Shown here piece after piece: positions 1 through 6,321 of a DNA stretch of 6,354 bases (position 1 is the first letter of the stretch; every line of letters starts with the position of its first letter). This DNA is from Nitrososphaerota archaeon (lineage in GTDB: Archaea; Iainarchaeota; Iainarchaeia; Iainarchaeales; VGJJ01). The stretch covers positions 1 through 6,354 of the forward strand of contig JAGVNS010000003.1 in assembly GCA_020053155.1 (NCBI GenBank), given 5' to 3'. The notes below the pieces were generated by a model. It was given only the letters and a program-made list of their open reading frames with translations. It made no database searches and was not told the origin of the DNA. The position numbers and the translations under genes are program-made.

Positions 1-2
1 CG

Positions 3-3000
3 TACATTCTCCCCAGCAACGGACAAAAAAGCAAGGCCGACAAGGACGTGTATCTGGTGGTGAGCAAGGCCAATTATGCCGCTCTTACTACCATCCAAAA
101 ACCCATTCTTCCCGACACCACGCAATGGTTCAACGTTGCTCTCTCCCCCACCAAACTGGGCGGGAACATCCGCATAGAGTTAGTAGGATTGTTTGCTCCC
201 GATGGCAAAATTGTAACGGGCGTGGGAAAAGGGAAGGACTATGTGGCTAAATTCCGAGTGGAAATCCCCGAAGAACAGGATGACGTAGATGCGTTGAACG
301 TGCACATTCGAACGGGAGAAAAGGACATTGTGGAGAAGGACGAATGGTATTTGGATTCGCTTAACTTCCCCCGTGCGGGAGTGGTAAAGGGAACGGCATG
401 GGACCCCGCTAATGGAACAAACGAGGATGGGGACAGCATTACGTTTGGAAACGCAAAATGGATCAACGCCCACATACCTGCGCCCAATCCCGGTGTATAC
501 GAAATGGAAGCCATTGTTCACGTCCGAAACACCGCGCAGCCGCAGGACATCCTAAAACTGTTCTACAAAGCCCAAACAGAGAATGATGAAACGTTGCGTG
601 ACCCCGTGGACGCAAATCCCATCGACGAATTGTACGCCTCCACCAAATCATCCACCTACCAAGTGGGGGTTACGACTAGCTGTGACGACCAATTCTGTTT
701 CGATGCATCCATTTTGGACATTGATGAATCACTCATTGAGGACGTGACGGAACAATACAACGCCCACGTATTCAAGGAATACAAGCTCTCATTCAATCTA
801 CTCAACAATGGAAGCGACTTCCACACTAATTCCAATTTCCGCGTTCATTCCTCCAGCGAAGGAATCGATTTTATGGCGTATGAAATATTCAATGCGGACG
901 CACAATTGGTGAAAGGAACGGTCAACGATTCCCAATTCGAGGATTCCATTCCCATGGGCAATTTCACCCCCCAAAAGAGAATAGGGGGAAGCATCTTCTT
1001 CCGACCCAACGAGGCGGGAACCACCATGCTCACGCTCGAATTGGTATCGGATCTGAAGCCCGTGTACACGAAAACCATCCAGATCAACGCGAGCGGGGAC
1101 AAAGGAATGAGCGTGACCGTACTCCCCGACGTGTATCCAAGCAACGTGCCCTTAACGTTGCAAATACACGCCCAAGACGAGGCGAGCGGGAATGACATCA
1201 ATGGCGCATTGGTGTCCCTTGACACGGGCCTGGGAATCACACTCGCCACTAAATTGACCGATGCGGCCGGGAACGCGGAAATAGAACTCCCCGCTCAACT
1301 GCCGGGAAAGAAAATAACGTTGAAAGTGGAAAAGGCGGAATACAATCCATACACGCAGGAATTGCTCATTTCGGAGAAAATAGTGAGCATTTCCCCCGAA
1401 AAACTGGGAGTCACCCTTAACGTTAAAACCCAGACGCAAAAAACAACCCCCTTCACCATCCTCAACGAGCAGGGCATTCCCGCAGTGATAAAGAAACTTC
1501 AAATCCAGGGAAACCTAAAAGGGTTTTTGGACAAAGAAAAAATGGATTCTTCCCTCCTGCCATTTACCAGCGTCGTGATTGGGGGAAAGAGCCAATTGGA
1601 AGTGAGCTTCCAAAGCGTGTTAACCCCCGAAGCCCTTGCACTCACTGAACACGAAGACGTGACAGCCACCCTTGGAATTGAGGTGGAGAGTTACGGAAAC
1701 ACGTATGCATTCGAACTGCCCATTATCTATTCCTTGGCCGTGGCGAGCGAAGTGGACGATCCCACCTGCCTGAACGTGGCACCCAACGCCTGGATTACAA
1801 GTACGGATGGAAAAACCGTCACGTTCGAATTCCAAATCCAAAACAACTGCACCATAGGGGGAACTCCTTCCTCCCTCAAAGAGCTCAAAGCCAAAGCCAA
1901 CTGGAATGGAAACGAGCTGGGAGAAATACTCTTGAGTGTGTTCGAGCAAAACAACCTTACTGCGATTGGCGCGGCTAAAGTGCGTTCGGGGTATTTTTCG
2001 AACGTCCTACCCCAACTCCCCGCCCAAGACGTACTCATTGCCCGGTTGGATTTCACTCCCTACGGGGGAATCAAGGGACAAACCACGTTGGACGTTGAAC
2101 TACAGGCCACGAACCCATTGGAAGGAAAGCCCCAATTGCTGAATGACAAAATAAAGGTTGAAATGGCCGTGGTGAATCTGAGCGACTGCATCATTTACGA
2201 CAAGGAAATAGTGGACCTTTCCCCCGGAAAGAAGGATTCGGTAACCATCGAAACCAAAGGGTGCGGTGCACCTGTTGAATTCATCCTTCAAACGGATTTG
2301 GACGTTTCCACGAAACAATTCACGTTGCAAGGAACCGACAAAAAAATACTCGAGATCGGGGACAACCAATTGGACCAGGGACAATACCCCATTTACGTGG
2401 ACGTGGAAGGGAACGAGAACAAGGTTGAATCACAAAACAAAATACTGCGCGCACGCATACGCGACCCCAACGCATGCATCCAATTGAGCCGATACGAATT
2501 CGACGTGTACGACGACCCCAACAACGAAAACGACGGATTTGACACCGCGAGACTGGACAATTATTGCACCCAACAAAAAGTCAACGTGGTAGTAGAGGTC
2601 GAGCGTGACTTCTGGGACTCACTCAAGGACGGAATAAAATTTGGATTATTAGCGGGACTCGTGACGGTGGTAAACAACGCCGTGGACGAGAACAAAACAC
2701 TCATGGGAAACGTGAAGGACGACAAATTATCGGAAGCCGAAGAATGGCTAAACTCGGCAACCAATCACATTGCACCTCCGACCACCCCTTCTGCTCCATC
2801 AACACCCACCTCGTCCCTTCCTTCCCCGTTCGGATCGAATACGTACAGCGTATTTTGGTCGGATAAGAAAACGGTTTCCACCCTCACCATCATGAGCGAG
2901 TTGGAGGCCATTCTAACGCACAAAGGGAAAGAATACCCGGTAGATATCTCAACAGGACTTGCCATGAATGAAGATGGAGAAGTTTTCGCCAAAATAGAGT

Positions 3001-5936
3001 CAATCGGAGGACAATATTTTGCAACGCCCTACTCTTTTCCCCCCGCCGCTCCACCCGAACTTACCCCCATCACTTTTACTGTAGTTTCGGACCAACTGAA
3101 CTCCCCCCCATCTGATGAGGAAGAGAATGGTGTTAAGGTTGAGTTCAAGTTCACGAGTGATTTTGAGTCATTCAAGACAGAGCTGACCAACCTGAACGTT
3201 CCATATACTACCGGCGACTTTGGGGGATTGCTCCCATACGTTCTCCTCCCTGCCGGCACGGAATTCAATCTCGGAAATGGAGAATGGGAATTCACCATTC
3301 CACCTACTTCCATTCCCGCCAACACCGCCCCCCCGCACCGATCCATGGCGAGCGGTCTATCCATCCTCCTTGCTACGCAAAGTGACCTGGATAAAGCCAA
3401 GGAAAGCACGCTTGGAAAACCCGTTTTGGGAGGGGTGAGTGGCATCTCTAACTTTTTATCCCTGGGAACCAGTAACCCGTTCTATGCGTTTGGAGCGGCT
3501 ACCCTCCTATATGCGGCGTTCGATTACTTCTCGTCCGAGAATGAGGAATTTAATGTCACGGTGCTCGCCAAGGACGTCGTGATCAAAGACATCATAGTCA
3601 TTGGTGGAGAAAAGGGCGCGGACGAGAACAAAAAGGACGAGGACATTTCAGTGGAGCAAGAAGGCGCTTCGCAATTGCCCAAAATAAACCAGGAAAAAGC
3701 CACAATTGGAAAGGTGGACACGCTCAATTTGACCTTCACCAACGAATCCCAATTCGTCGACCAATCCATTTTCAGGAATTTGCTCGTGAAGGGAGAAGAC
3801 ACGATATTCAAGGACGGAGCCAAATACAAGAATGACATTCCCGACGAGAAAAAGCTCAAAATAGACAAGAAAGAAGACGTCAAGCAGCGATTTCATCTGC
3901 AATTCAACTCGTTTACTCCAGAGTCATTGACTCAACCTGACATTTCCGAAGTAACATTGAGCTGCGACACGTTCTCCGAAAAACTGGGGAAGACTGGAAA
4001 TAATGCCGCGCCCAAAGTGGCGTTCGCATGGAACTTCTCCGACATTGACGCGTATGCATGCGATGAGGGAACGGTTGATTTGGGAGGGAATGAAGGGCAC
4101 ATTTACTGCGATGCCACCCAATTCTCCATCGAACTCATCCAAAAAGTGCAATTATTGCGCGAATTCATTGAAGTCAACGCCCCCTTTTCATGCCCCTTGC
4201 AGGATGAATTGTCGGGAATCAAAACACAGCCCATTCCTGCGGCCGATATAGGAATATCCAGTCTGTCGATTGATAAAATCAATCCCACGGATGTGAACAT
4301 TATAGTGGGAATTGAAAACAAGACTCCGGTACAAAACCAATCCTCCCTCAAAATAGAATACAAAATAAGCGGAAGCACCAGCGCACCCATTGCGCTCACC
4401 AAAAACGTGCTTGTTCTGGTGGGGGGAAGCAAGGTGCAGGTTGGATTCATTGTGTCCAATTTGACGGCGGGATCATACGAAATCACCGCCACACTTGACC
4501 CCCAAGAATGCGAAAACTGCTCAAACAGCGTTCCCGCATCCGACACTTTAACCACGCAATTCTTCATCGGAACAGGTAGCACGCTCGTGGCATGCGAACC
4601 TTTTACCACTTTGCGATTGGGAGAGTTCATCCAAGCCACCGAACAAAGCGGAGGGAGCCTGCAATACCCCGGTGGGTTGGACAAGGAAGGATTGCTTGAA
4701 TTGGTGAACTTCCGCGCCCACTTGATGCAGGACCGGTTCTCCCCCGACTTCTTCACGGACTTTGACAGGTATGCAACAAACGTGGCATTCTTTGACACCC
4801 CTACGTATTATCTGGACCAGACTGCAGGTTTGTCTCAATTCTTCAGGAATAGACAGCACTGGGTCGTGAAACGTGAGGGAAGCCAAGAAGCGCCTGAAGG
4901 ATATTTGCTTCCCGGACCCGGCATCTATGACGTGACGATTGACATCAATTTCGATTCGCAGGAAATGGCGTTCGTTGAGGGAGGAGAACCCGACGCCATC
5001 GTCAACATTCTGGTAGAGAAAACCAGCACCACCGAAGAAACAAGTCCGTTCTACAGTTTGCCGTTCAACGGATTAGTGGGAACGGATGACGGACAAGGGA
5101 GAGTGGGATATGGAGTCAATTATTTTGGAGAAAAGATTCCCGTGAATGAGAGTTCGAGCGAGAAAATACAAACGATTGACATTTCCGACAGCACCCCTGT
5201 TGCGAGCGTGCAATCCAGCAAGGTGGATGCGTACACCATTCTCAACAGCCTCGAGCGAGGAAACATTTTGACGGTAACCAAGAATGGAACCAATGCGCTC
5301 AGCCTGAAATGGGCTCCCTCCTTTGCCACGCCCGTACTCATGAAAGTGACGAGCAACAGCGCCCAGAGCGATGCCTATGCCTATTATTCAGTGGGAGTCA
5401 ACGACGATACTTCCCAATCCTACGTGGGTGTGCAGGGGAACCCCTGGTATGGAGTCGGATCCAACTGCCGCGACTTTGAAGACAAGTCATTGTTCGACTC
5501 ATATGACCGCAAATACGACACGAGTGCGGTGAATGCGGATTGTGCGATTGTGGGGCCGCAGAAGAACATCGCATACGGATTCGAGTGGTGCCAAAACAAC
5601 ATCCACACGGGGAATGTCAATTTGAAGAGCGTCTTTTACACGCCCCAAAGTAGTTTATCGACCATCACCCGGACCGCCTGGAAGGAAGACATGGCATTCA
5701 TAGGCGAAGGGGTGCAAGGAGCCACCATCCCATTGAATGGAACGAATGTGATTCAGGGAAACAGTCCGGGGGATGAGCTCTCGAGCATCGAGGAAGTGTT
5801 GCAATTGGTGAAAGAACAGGCCGTATGCGTGCGCAACAGCGGGGCCAAGACTGAATTCTTCTGGAACCCTAAAGAAATACTCAACGTGCTTGTCGCACAC
5901 GAAAAAGCGGCAGCCGCAGCATGCATCGTGAAATAG
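3..5936 (+). CDS. Giant multidomain Ig-like, probably secreted or cell-surface protein (5' end outside the window)
   Basis: The frame is open from base 3 to TAG 5934-5936, giving 1977 residues without a start. The codons before GTG 48 read in frame as YILPSNGQKSKADKD, so 48 is internal. Modules in order (residue 1 = codon at 48): beta-rich N-terminal part, about 1-345; carboxypeptidase-regulatory/transthyretin-like module, about 351-445, with an AGNAEIELP turn and a hydrophobic-K-aromatic ending; Ig-like module, about 446-565; three Cys-framed Ig-like modules, about 574-855; hydrophobic segment 863-879; Pro/Thr/Ser linker 909-929; second Pro-rich linker 994-1007; hydrophobic segment 1143-1161; charged Lys/Asp/Glu stretches, about 1187-1290; Cys-containing module 1306-1382; Ig-like module, about 1398-1506, with a CENC motif; unassigned C-terminal region 1516-1962. 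There are 20 cysteines. No catalytic motif, LPXTG or terminal membrane anchor is visible; the protein ends in an alanine run and ACIVK. A structural or adhesive surface role is inferred from architecture. Asn-X-Ser/Thr sites (about 19) are near chance, so they say little about glycosylation. Confidence is high that it is coding and moderate for the surface role. Confidence 0.93.
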   Translation, partial: YILPSNGQKSKADKDVYLVVSKANYAALTTIQKPILPDTTQWFNVALSPTKLGGNIRIELVGLFAPDGKIVTGVGKGKDYVAKFRVEIPEEQDDVDALNVHIRTGEKDIVEKDEWYLDSLNFPRAGVVKGTAWDPANGTNEDGDSITFGNAKWINAHIPAPNPGVYEMEAIVHVRNTAQPQDILKLFYKAQTENDETLRDPVDANPIDELYASTKSSTYQVGVTTSCDDQFCFDASILDIDESLIEDVTEQYNAHVFKEYKLSFNLLNNGSDFHTNSNFRVHSSSEGIDFMAYEIFNADAQLVKGTVNDSQFEDSIPMGNFTPQKRIGGSIFFRPNEAGTTMLTLELVSDLKPVYTKTIQINASGDKGMSVTVLPDVYPSNVPLTLQIHAQDEASGNDINGALVSLDTGLGITLATKLTDAAGNAEIELPAQLPGKKITLKVEKAEYNPYTQELLISEKIVSISPEKLGVTLNVKTQTQKTTPFTILNEQGIPAVIKKLQIQGNLKGFLDKEKMDSSLLPFTSVVIGGKSQLEVSFQSVLTPEALALTEHEDVTATLGIEVESYGNTYAFELPIIYSLAVASEVDDPTCLNVAPNAWITSTDGKTVTFEFQIQNNCTIGGTPSSLKELKAKANWNGNELGEILLSVFEQNNLTAIGAAKVRSGYFSNVLPQLPAQDVLIARLDFTPYGGIKGQTTLDVELQATNPLEGKPQLLNDKIKVEMAVVNLSDCIIYDKEIVDLSPGKKDSVTIETKGCGAPVEFILQTDLDVSTKQFTLQGTDKKILEIGDNQLDQGQYPIYVDVEGNENKVESQNKILRARIRDPNACIQLSRYEFDVYDDPNNENDGFDTARLDNYCTQQKVNVVVEVERDFWDSLKDGIKFGLLAGLVTVVNNAVDENKTLMGNVKDDKLSEAEEWLNSATNHIAPPTTPSAPSTPTSSLPSPFGSNTYSVFWSDKKTVSTLTIMSELEAILTHKGKEYPVDISTGLAMNEDGEVFAKIESIGGQYFATPYSFPPAAPPELTPITFTVVSDQLNSPPSDEEENGVKVEFKFTSDFESFKTELTNLNVPYTTGDFGGLLPYVLLPAGTEFNLGNGEWEFTIPPTSIPANTAPPHRSMASGLSILLATQSDLDKAKESTLGKPVLGGVSGISNFLSLGTSNPFYAFGAATLLYAAFDYFSSENEEFNVTVLAKDVVIKDIIVIGGEKGADENKKDEDISVEQEGASQLPKINQEKATIGKVDTLNLTFTNESQFVDQSIFRNLLVKGEDTIFKDGAKYKNDIPDEKKLKIDKKEDVKQRFHLQFNSFTPESLTQPDISEVTLSCDTFSEKLGKTGNNAAPKVAFAWNFSDIDAYACDEGTVDLGGNEGHIYCDATQFSIELIQKVQLLREFIEVNAPFSCPLQDELSGIKTQPIPAADIGISSLSIDKINPTDVNIIVGIENKTPVQNQSSLKIEYKISGSTSAPIALTKNVLVLVGGSKVQVGFIVSNLTAGSYEITATLDPQECENCSNSVPASDTLTTQFFIGTGSTLVACEPFTTLRLGEFIQATEQSGGSLQYPGGLDKEGLLELVNFRAHLMQDRFSPDFFTDFDRYATNVAFFDTPTYYLDQTAGLSQFFRNRQHWVVKREGSQEAPEGYLLPGPGIYDVTIDINFDSQEMAFVEGGEPDAIVNILVEKTSTTEETSPFYSLPFNGLVGTDDGQGRVGYGVNYFGEKIPVNESSSEKIQTIDISDSTPVASVQSSKVDAYTILNSLERGNILTVTKNGTNALSLKWAPSFATPVLMKVTSNSAQSDAYAYYSVGVNDDTSQSYVGVQGNPWYGVGSNCRDFEDKSLFDSYDRKYDTSAVNADCAIVGPQKNIAYGFEWCQNNIHTGNVNLKSVFYTPQSSLSTITRTAWKEDMAFIGEGVQGATIPLNGTNVIQGNSPGDELSSIEEVLQLVKEQAVCVRNSGAKTEFFWNPKEILNVLVAHEKAAAAACIVK
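1098..1382 (+). other. Carboxypeptidase-regulatory/transthyretin-like beta-sandwich module in the giant CDS
   Basis: Residues about 351-445 carry the pattern typical of this fold. A strand with alternating hydrophobics (MSVTVLPDVYP, LTLQIHAQDEASG) is followed by GALVSLDTG and then TDAAGNAEIELPAQLPGKK. The module closes with ITLKVEKAEYNPYTQELLI, where families of this type usually show a Val-Lys-Gly-Tyr-like ending. Such modules are common spacers in extracellular proteins and are not catalytic by themselves. The call rests on pattern recognition by eye; a Big_1-type Ig-like domain is the main alternative. Confidence 0.5.
1767..2567 (+). repeat. Three consecutive Cys-framed Ig-like modules (protein-level repeat)
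   Basis: Three modules open with Cys-Leu/Ile and carry a second Cys 25-30 residues later, at the end of what would be the second beta strand. The pairs are C574/C601 (CLNVAP to IQNNC), C714/C739 (CIIYDKE to ETKGC) and C810/C840 (CIQLSRYEF to LDNYC). After the second Cys each continues into further alternating hydrophobic strands. The DNA itself is not obviously repeated, so these are diverged copies. Each pair could form an intradomain disulfide bridging the first two strands of an Ig-like sandwich; the disulfides are inferred. Confidence 0.55.
2634..2684 (+). other. Internal hydrophobic segment 1 of the giant protein
   Basis: Residues 863-879 (IKFGLLAGLVTVVNNAV) form an uncharged, Gly/Leu/Val-rich stretch after K864, flanked by DSLKDG and by DENK. 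It is short for a classical transmembrane helix but clearly out of character with the surrounding soluble beta modules. It could be a membrane-inserted helix, a buried helix in a helical insert, or an interaction surface. It precedes an acidic, helix-like stretch and the Pro/Thr/Ser linker. Confidence 0.4.
2772..2834 (+). other. Pro/Thr/Ser-rich linker in the giant protein
   Basis: Residues 909-929 are almost entirely Pro, Thr, Ser and Ala (for example PPTTPSAPSTPTSSLPSP). This is the composition of an extended, often O-glycosylated, interdomain linker in surface proteins. It divides the Cys-framed Ig-like part from the central region. A second, shorter Pro-rich stretch (FPPAAPPELTP) follows at residues 997-1007. 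Confidence 0.7.
3474..3530 (+). other. Internal hydrophobic segment 2 of the giant protein
   Basis: Residues 1143-1161 (NPFYAFGAATLLYAAFDYF) form a 19-residue aromatic/Ala/Leu-rich stretch with one acidic residue near its end. It is preceded by another mostly apolar run from about 1128 (GGVSGISNFLSLG) and followed by acidic SSENEE. Its length and composition suit a membrane-spanning or membrane-associated helix better than segment 1. The two hydrophobic stretches bracket the Pro-rich central region of the protein. Confidence 0.45.
3963..4193 (+). other. Cys-containing module with CDATQFSIEL motif
   Basis: Residues 1306-1382 hold four cysteines: C1306 (SCDTF), C1338 (YACDE), C1354 (IYCDATQFS) and C1382 (FSCPL). 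Between the third and fourth lies an amphipathic, probably helical stretch (IELIQKVQLLREFIEV). Two Cys-Asp pairs and the aromatic FAWNFSDID segment look like conserved core positions of a mixed alpha/beta module distinct from the Ig-like repeats. I do not recognise the family. Two disulfides are plausible; metal binding is possible but not indicated by any standard motif. Confidence 0.4.
4593..5936 (+). other. Unassigned C-terminal region of the giant protein
   Basis: Residues 1516-1962 do not resemble the Ig-like modules upstream. The first half (to about 1610) is rich in aromatic residues, with helix-like segments (LLELVNFRAHLMQDRF, FRNRQHW). A beta-like section follows (GIYDVTIDINF), then Gly/Tyr-rich parts (VGYGVNYFGEK, NPWYGVGSNC). 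Four cysteines cluster late (1807, 1832, 1848, 1927), with a final one at 1959. The extreme C-terminus is a predicted helix (SIEEVLQLVKEQ, PKEILNVLVAHEKAAAAAC). No anchor or sorting signal is visible. It may be the ligand-binding or assembly domain of the molecule, but nothing in the sequence proves that. Confidence 0.45.
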
Positions 5937-5958
5937 GGGAATGTGACTGTTCAATCAT

Positions 5959-6074
5959 GACCCCCTCTTCCCCCTTTCCGCGCGGCGGTACCCCCCAAAA
6001 GAAGATATCCGGCCGGACACCCACCCCCCACACCAGCAGCAGAACCTCTCGCAAACAATCCGGAAAGAGGGGTC
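5959..6074 (+). promoter_or_regulatory. Long-range inverted repeat covering a Shine-Dalgarno-like site
   Basis: The left arm 5959-5971 (GACCCCCTCTTCC) can pair with the right arm 6062-6074 (GGAAAGAGGGGTC). This gives 12 base pairs with one bulged base on each side (extra C left, extra A right). The loop of about 90 bases contains further GC-rich palindromes. The right arm includes GAGGGG (6067-6072), 7 bases before the ATG at 6080. In RNA the structure would hide the only good ribosome-binding site for the 34-residue ORF. Regulation is inferred; chance pairing in this low-complexity C-rich stretch is a real alternative. Confidence 0.3.
5961..6030 (+). other. C-run-rich stretch with three GC palindromes after the giant gene
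   Basis: After the TAG the base composition changes sharply. There are runs of C5 (5961-5965), C5 (5970-5974), C6 (5991-5996), CCC (6020-6022) and C6 (6024-6029). Palindromes sit among them: CCGCGCGG (5978-5985), GGTACC (5987-5992) and TCCGGCCGGA (6008-6017). The coding strand upstream has no such density. It looks like structured, non-coding sequence between genes. The G-runs on the - strand are separated by loops mostly too long for a standard four-run G-quadruplex. Confidence 0.45.
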
Positions 6075-6079
6075 CACTC

Positions 6080-6184
6080 ATGAAAGCCCACCAGGTTTCT
6101 CATTTTCTCCCGCATGAGATTGCGGTTGCGCACGCAGGACTCATGCGTCAAGCATCACGGTATGCCGAGTTAACCCCGAGTTGA
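6080..6184 (+). CDS. Possible small protein, 34 residues, unknown function
   Basis: ATG 6080 to TGA 6182-6184 encodes MKAHQVSHFLPHEIAVAHAG followed by a second part LMRQASRYAELTPS. The choice of ATG 6080 rests on GAGGGG at 6067-6072, seven bases upstream. The same frame is open further upstream to ATG 5957 and ATG 5921, but that part is low-complexity Pro/Ser/Thr/Lys/Arg translated from C-runs and looks non-coding. Most of the short product could form one amphipathic helix, and it has three His residues. It lies 143 bases after the giant gene and 6 bases before a T8 run, so it could be the last ORF of that transcript. It may also be chance; I recognise no family. Confidence 0.25.
   Translation: MKAHQVSHFLPHEIAVAHAGLMRQASRYAELTPS
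6165..6182. repeat. Tandem direct repeat CCGAGTT, 11-bp period
   Basis: CCGAGTT occurs at 6165-6171 and again at 6176-6182, offset by 11 bp, about one helical turn. The pair ends 8 bases before the T8 run and about 28 bases before the ATG at 6211. Two half-sites on the same DNA face upstream of an ORF could be an operator, but a 7-bp repeat this close can arise by chance or slippage. Confidence 0.3.
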
Positions 6185-6190
6185 GAAATG

Positions 6191-6198
6191 TTTTTTTT
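6191..6198 (+). terminator. T8 run, candidate archaeal-type intrinsic terminator
   Basis: Eight consecutive T on the + strand follow the TGA at 6184 by 6 bases. It is the only T-run of this length between the giant gene's stop and the end of the window. Archaeal RNA polymerase commonly terminates at such runs without a hairpin, and no strong GC hairpin lies immediately before this one. If bacterial, the missing stem makes termination less likely. Confidence 0.45.
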
Positions 6199-6210
6199 GC
6201 AAACCATTGA

Positions 6211-6321
6211 ATGGATTTGAGAACGCTAAATACCACCCTGGCAGGGCAAGGAAAACCTCCCTTGACGCTAGAGCAGGTGTTTACTCTCGCCGGCGTTCCC
6301 CTGTCCAAAGACGGGCGTTGA
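6211..6321 (+). CDS. Possible small ORF, 36 residues, unknown function
   Basis: ATG 6211 to TGA 6319-6321 encodes MDLRTLNTTLAGQGKPPLTL followed by EQVFTLAGVPLSKDGR. The composition looks protein-like (regular Leu/Thr/Val spacing, a GKPP turn, a helix-like LTLEQVFTLAG). No Shine-Dalgarno-like sequence precedes it, so it would need leaderless or otherwise weak initiation. An A/T-rich stretch with the T8 run lies 13-28 bases upstream, but I see no clear TATA-like box. It could be a genuine small protein, the start of a longer gene interrupted by a frameshift, or chance. The +2 frame over the same bases is also open but gives a very Arg-rich product that is less convincing. Confidence 0.25.
   Translation: MDLRTLNTTLAGQGKPPLTLEQVFTLAGVPLSKDGR

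Noticed and set aside
48..50. GTG 48 as the true start of the giant CDS
   Set aside because: The frame stays open through base 3 and the codons before it (ILPSNGQKSKADKD) fit the same protein. No ribosome-binding site or signal peptide follows from GTG 48, so the gene is simply cut by the window edge.
3029..3445. 138-residue open frame on the - strand
   Set aside because: It is antisense to the Pro-rich part of the giant CDS, and its Ser/Gly/Val-rich product reflects the C-rich coding strand.
4103..4798. 231-residue open frame on the - strand
   Set aside because: It lies wholly inside the giant CDS, has Ser/Cys/Leu-rich composition typical of antisense shadow translation, and shows no domain-like pattern.
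5961..6030. Canonical G-quadruplex on the - strand
   Set aside because: The G-runs are long, but most loops between them (16 or more bases) exceed the usual limit, so four runs with short loops are not available.
5921..6079. 5' extension of the 34-residue ORF to ATG 5921 or 5957 (87 or 75 residues)
   Set aside because: It would overlap the end of the giant CDS (for ATG 5921), and the added residues are low-complexity Pro/Ser/Thr/Lys/Arg produced by C-runs and palindromes. The best ribosome-binding site points to 6080.
5951..6151. 66-residue open frame on the - strand after the giant gene
   Set aside because: Its Gly-rich C-terminal half is translation of the G-runs complementary to the C-tracts; there is no ribosome-binding site or recognisable pattern.
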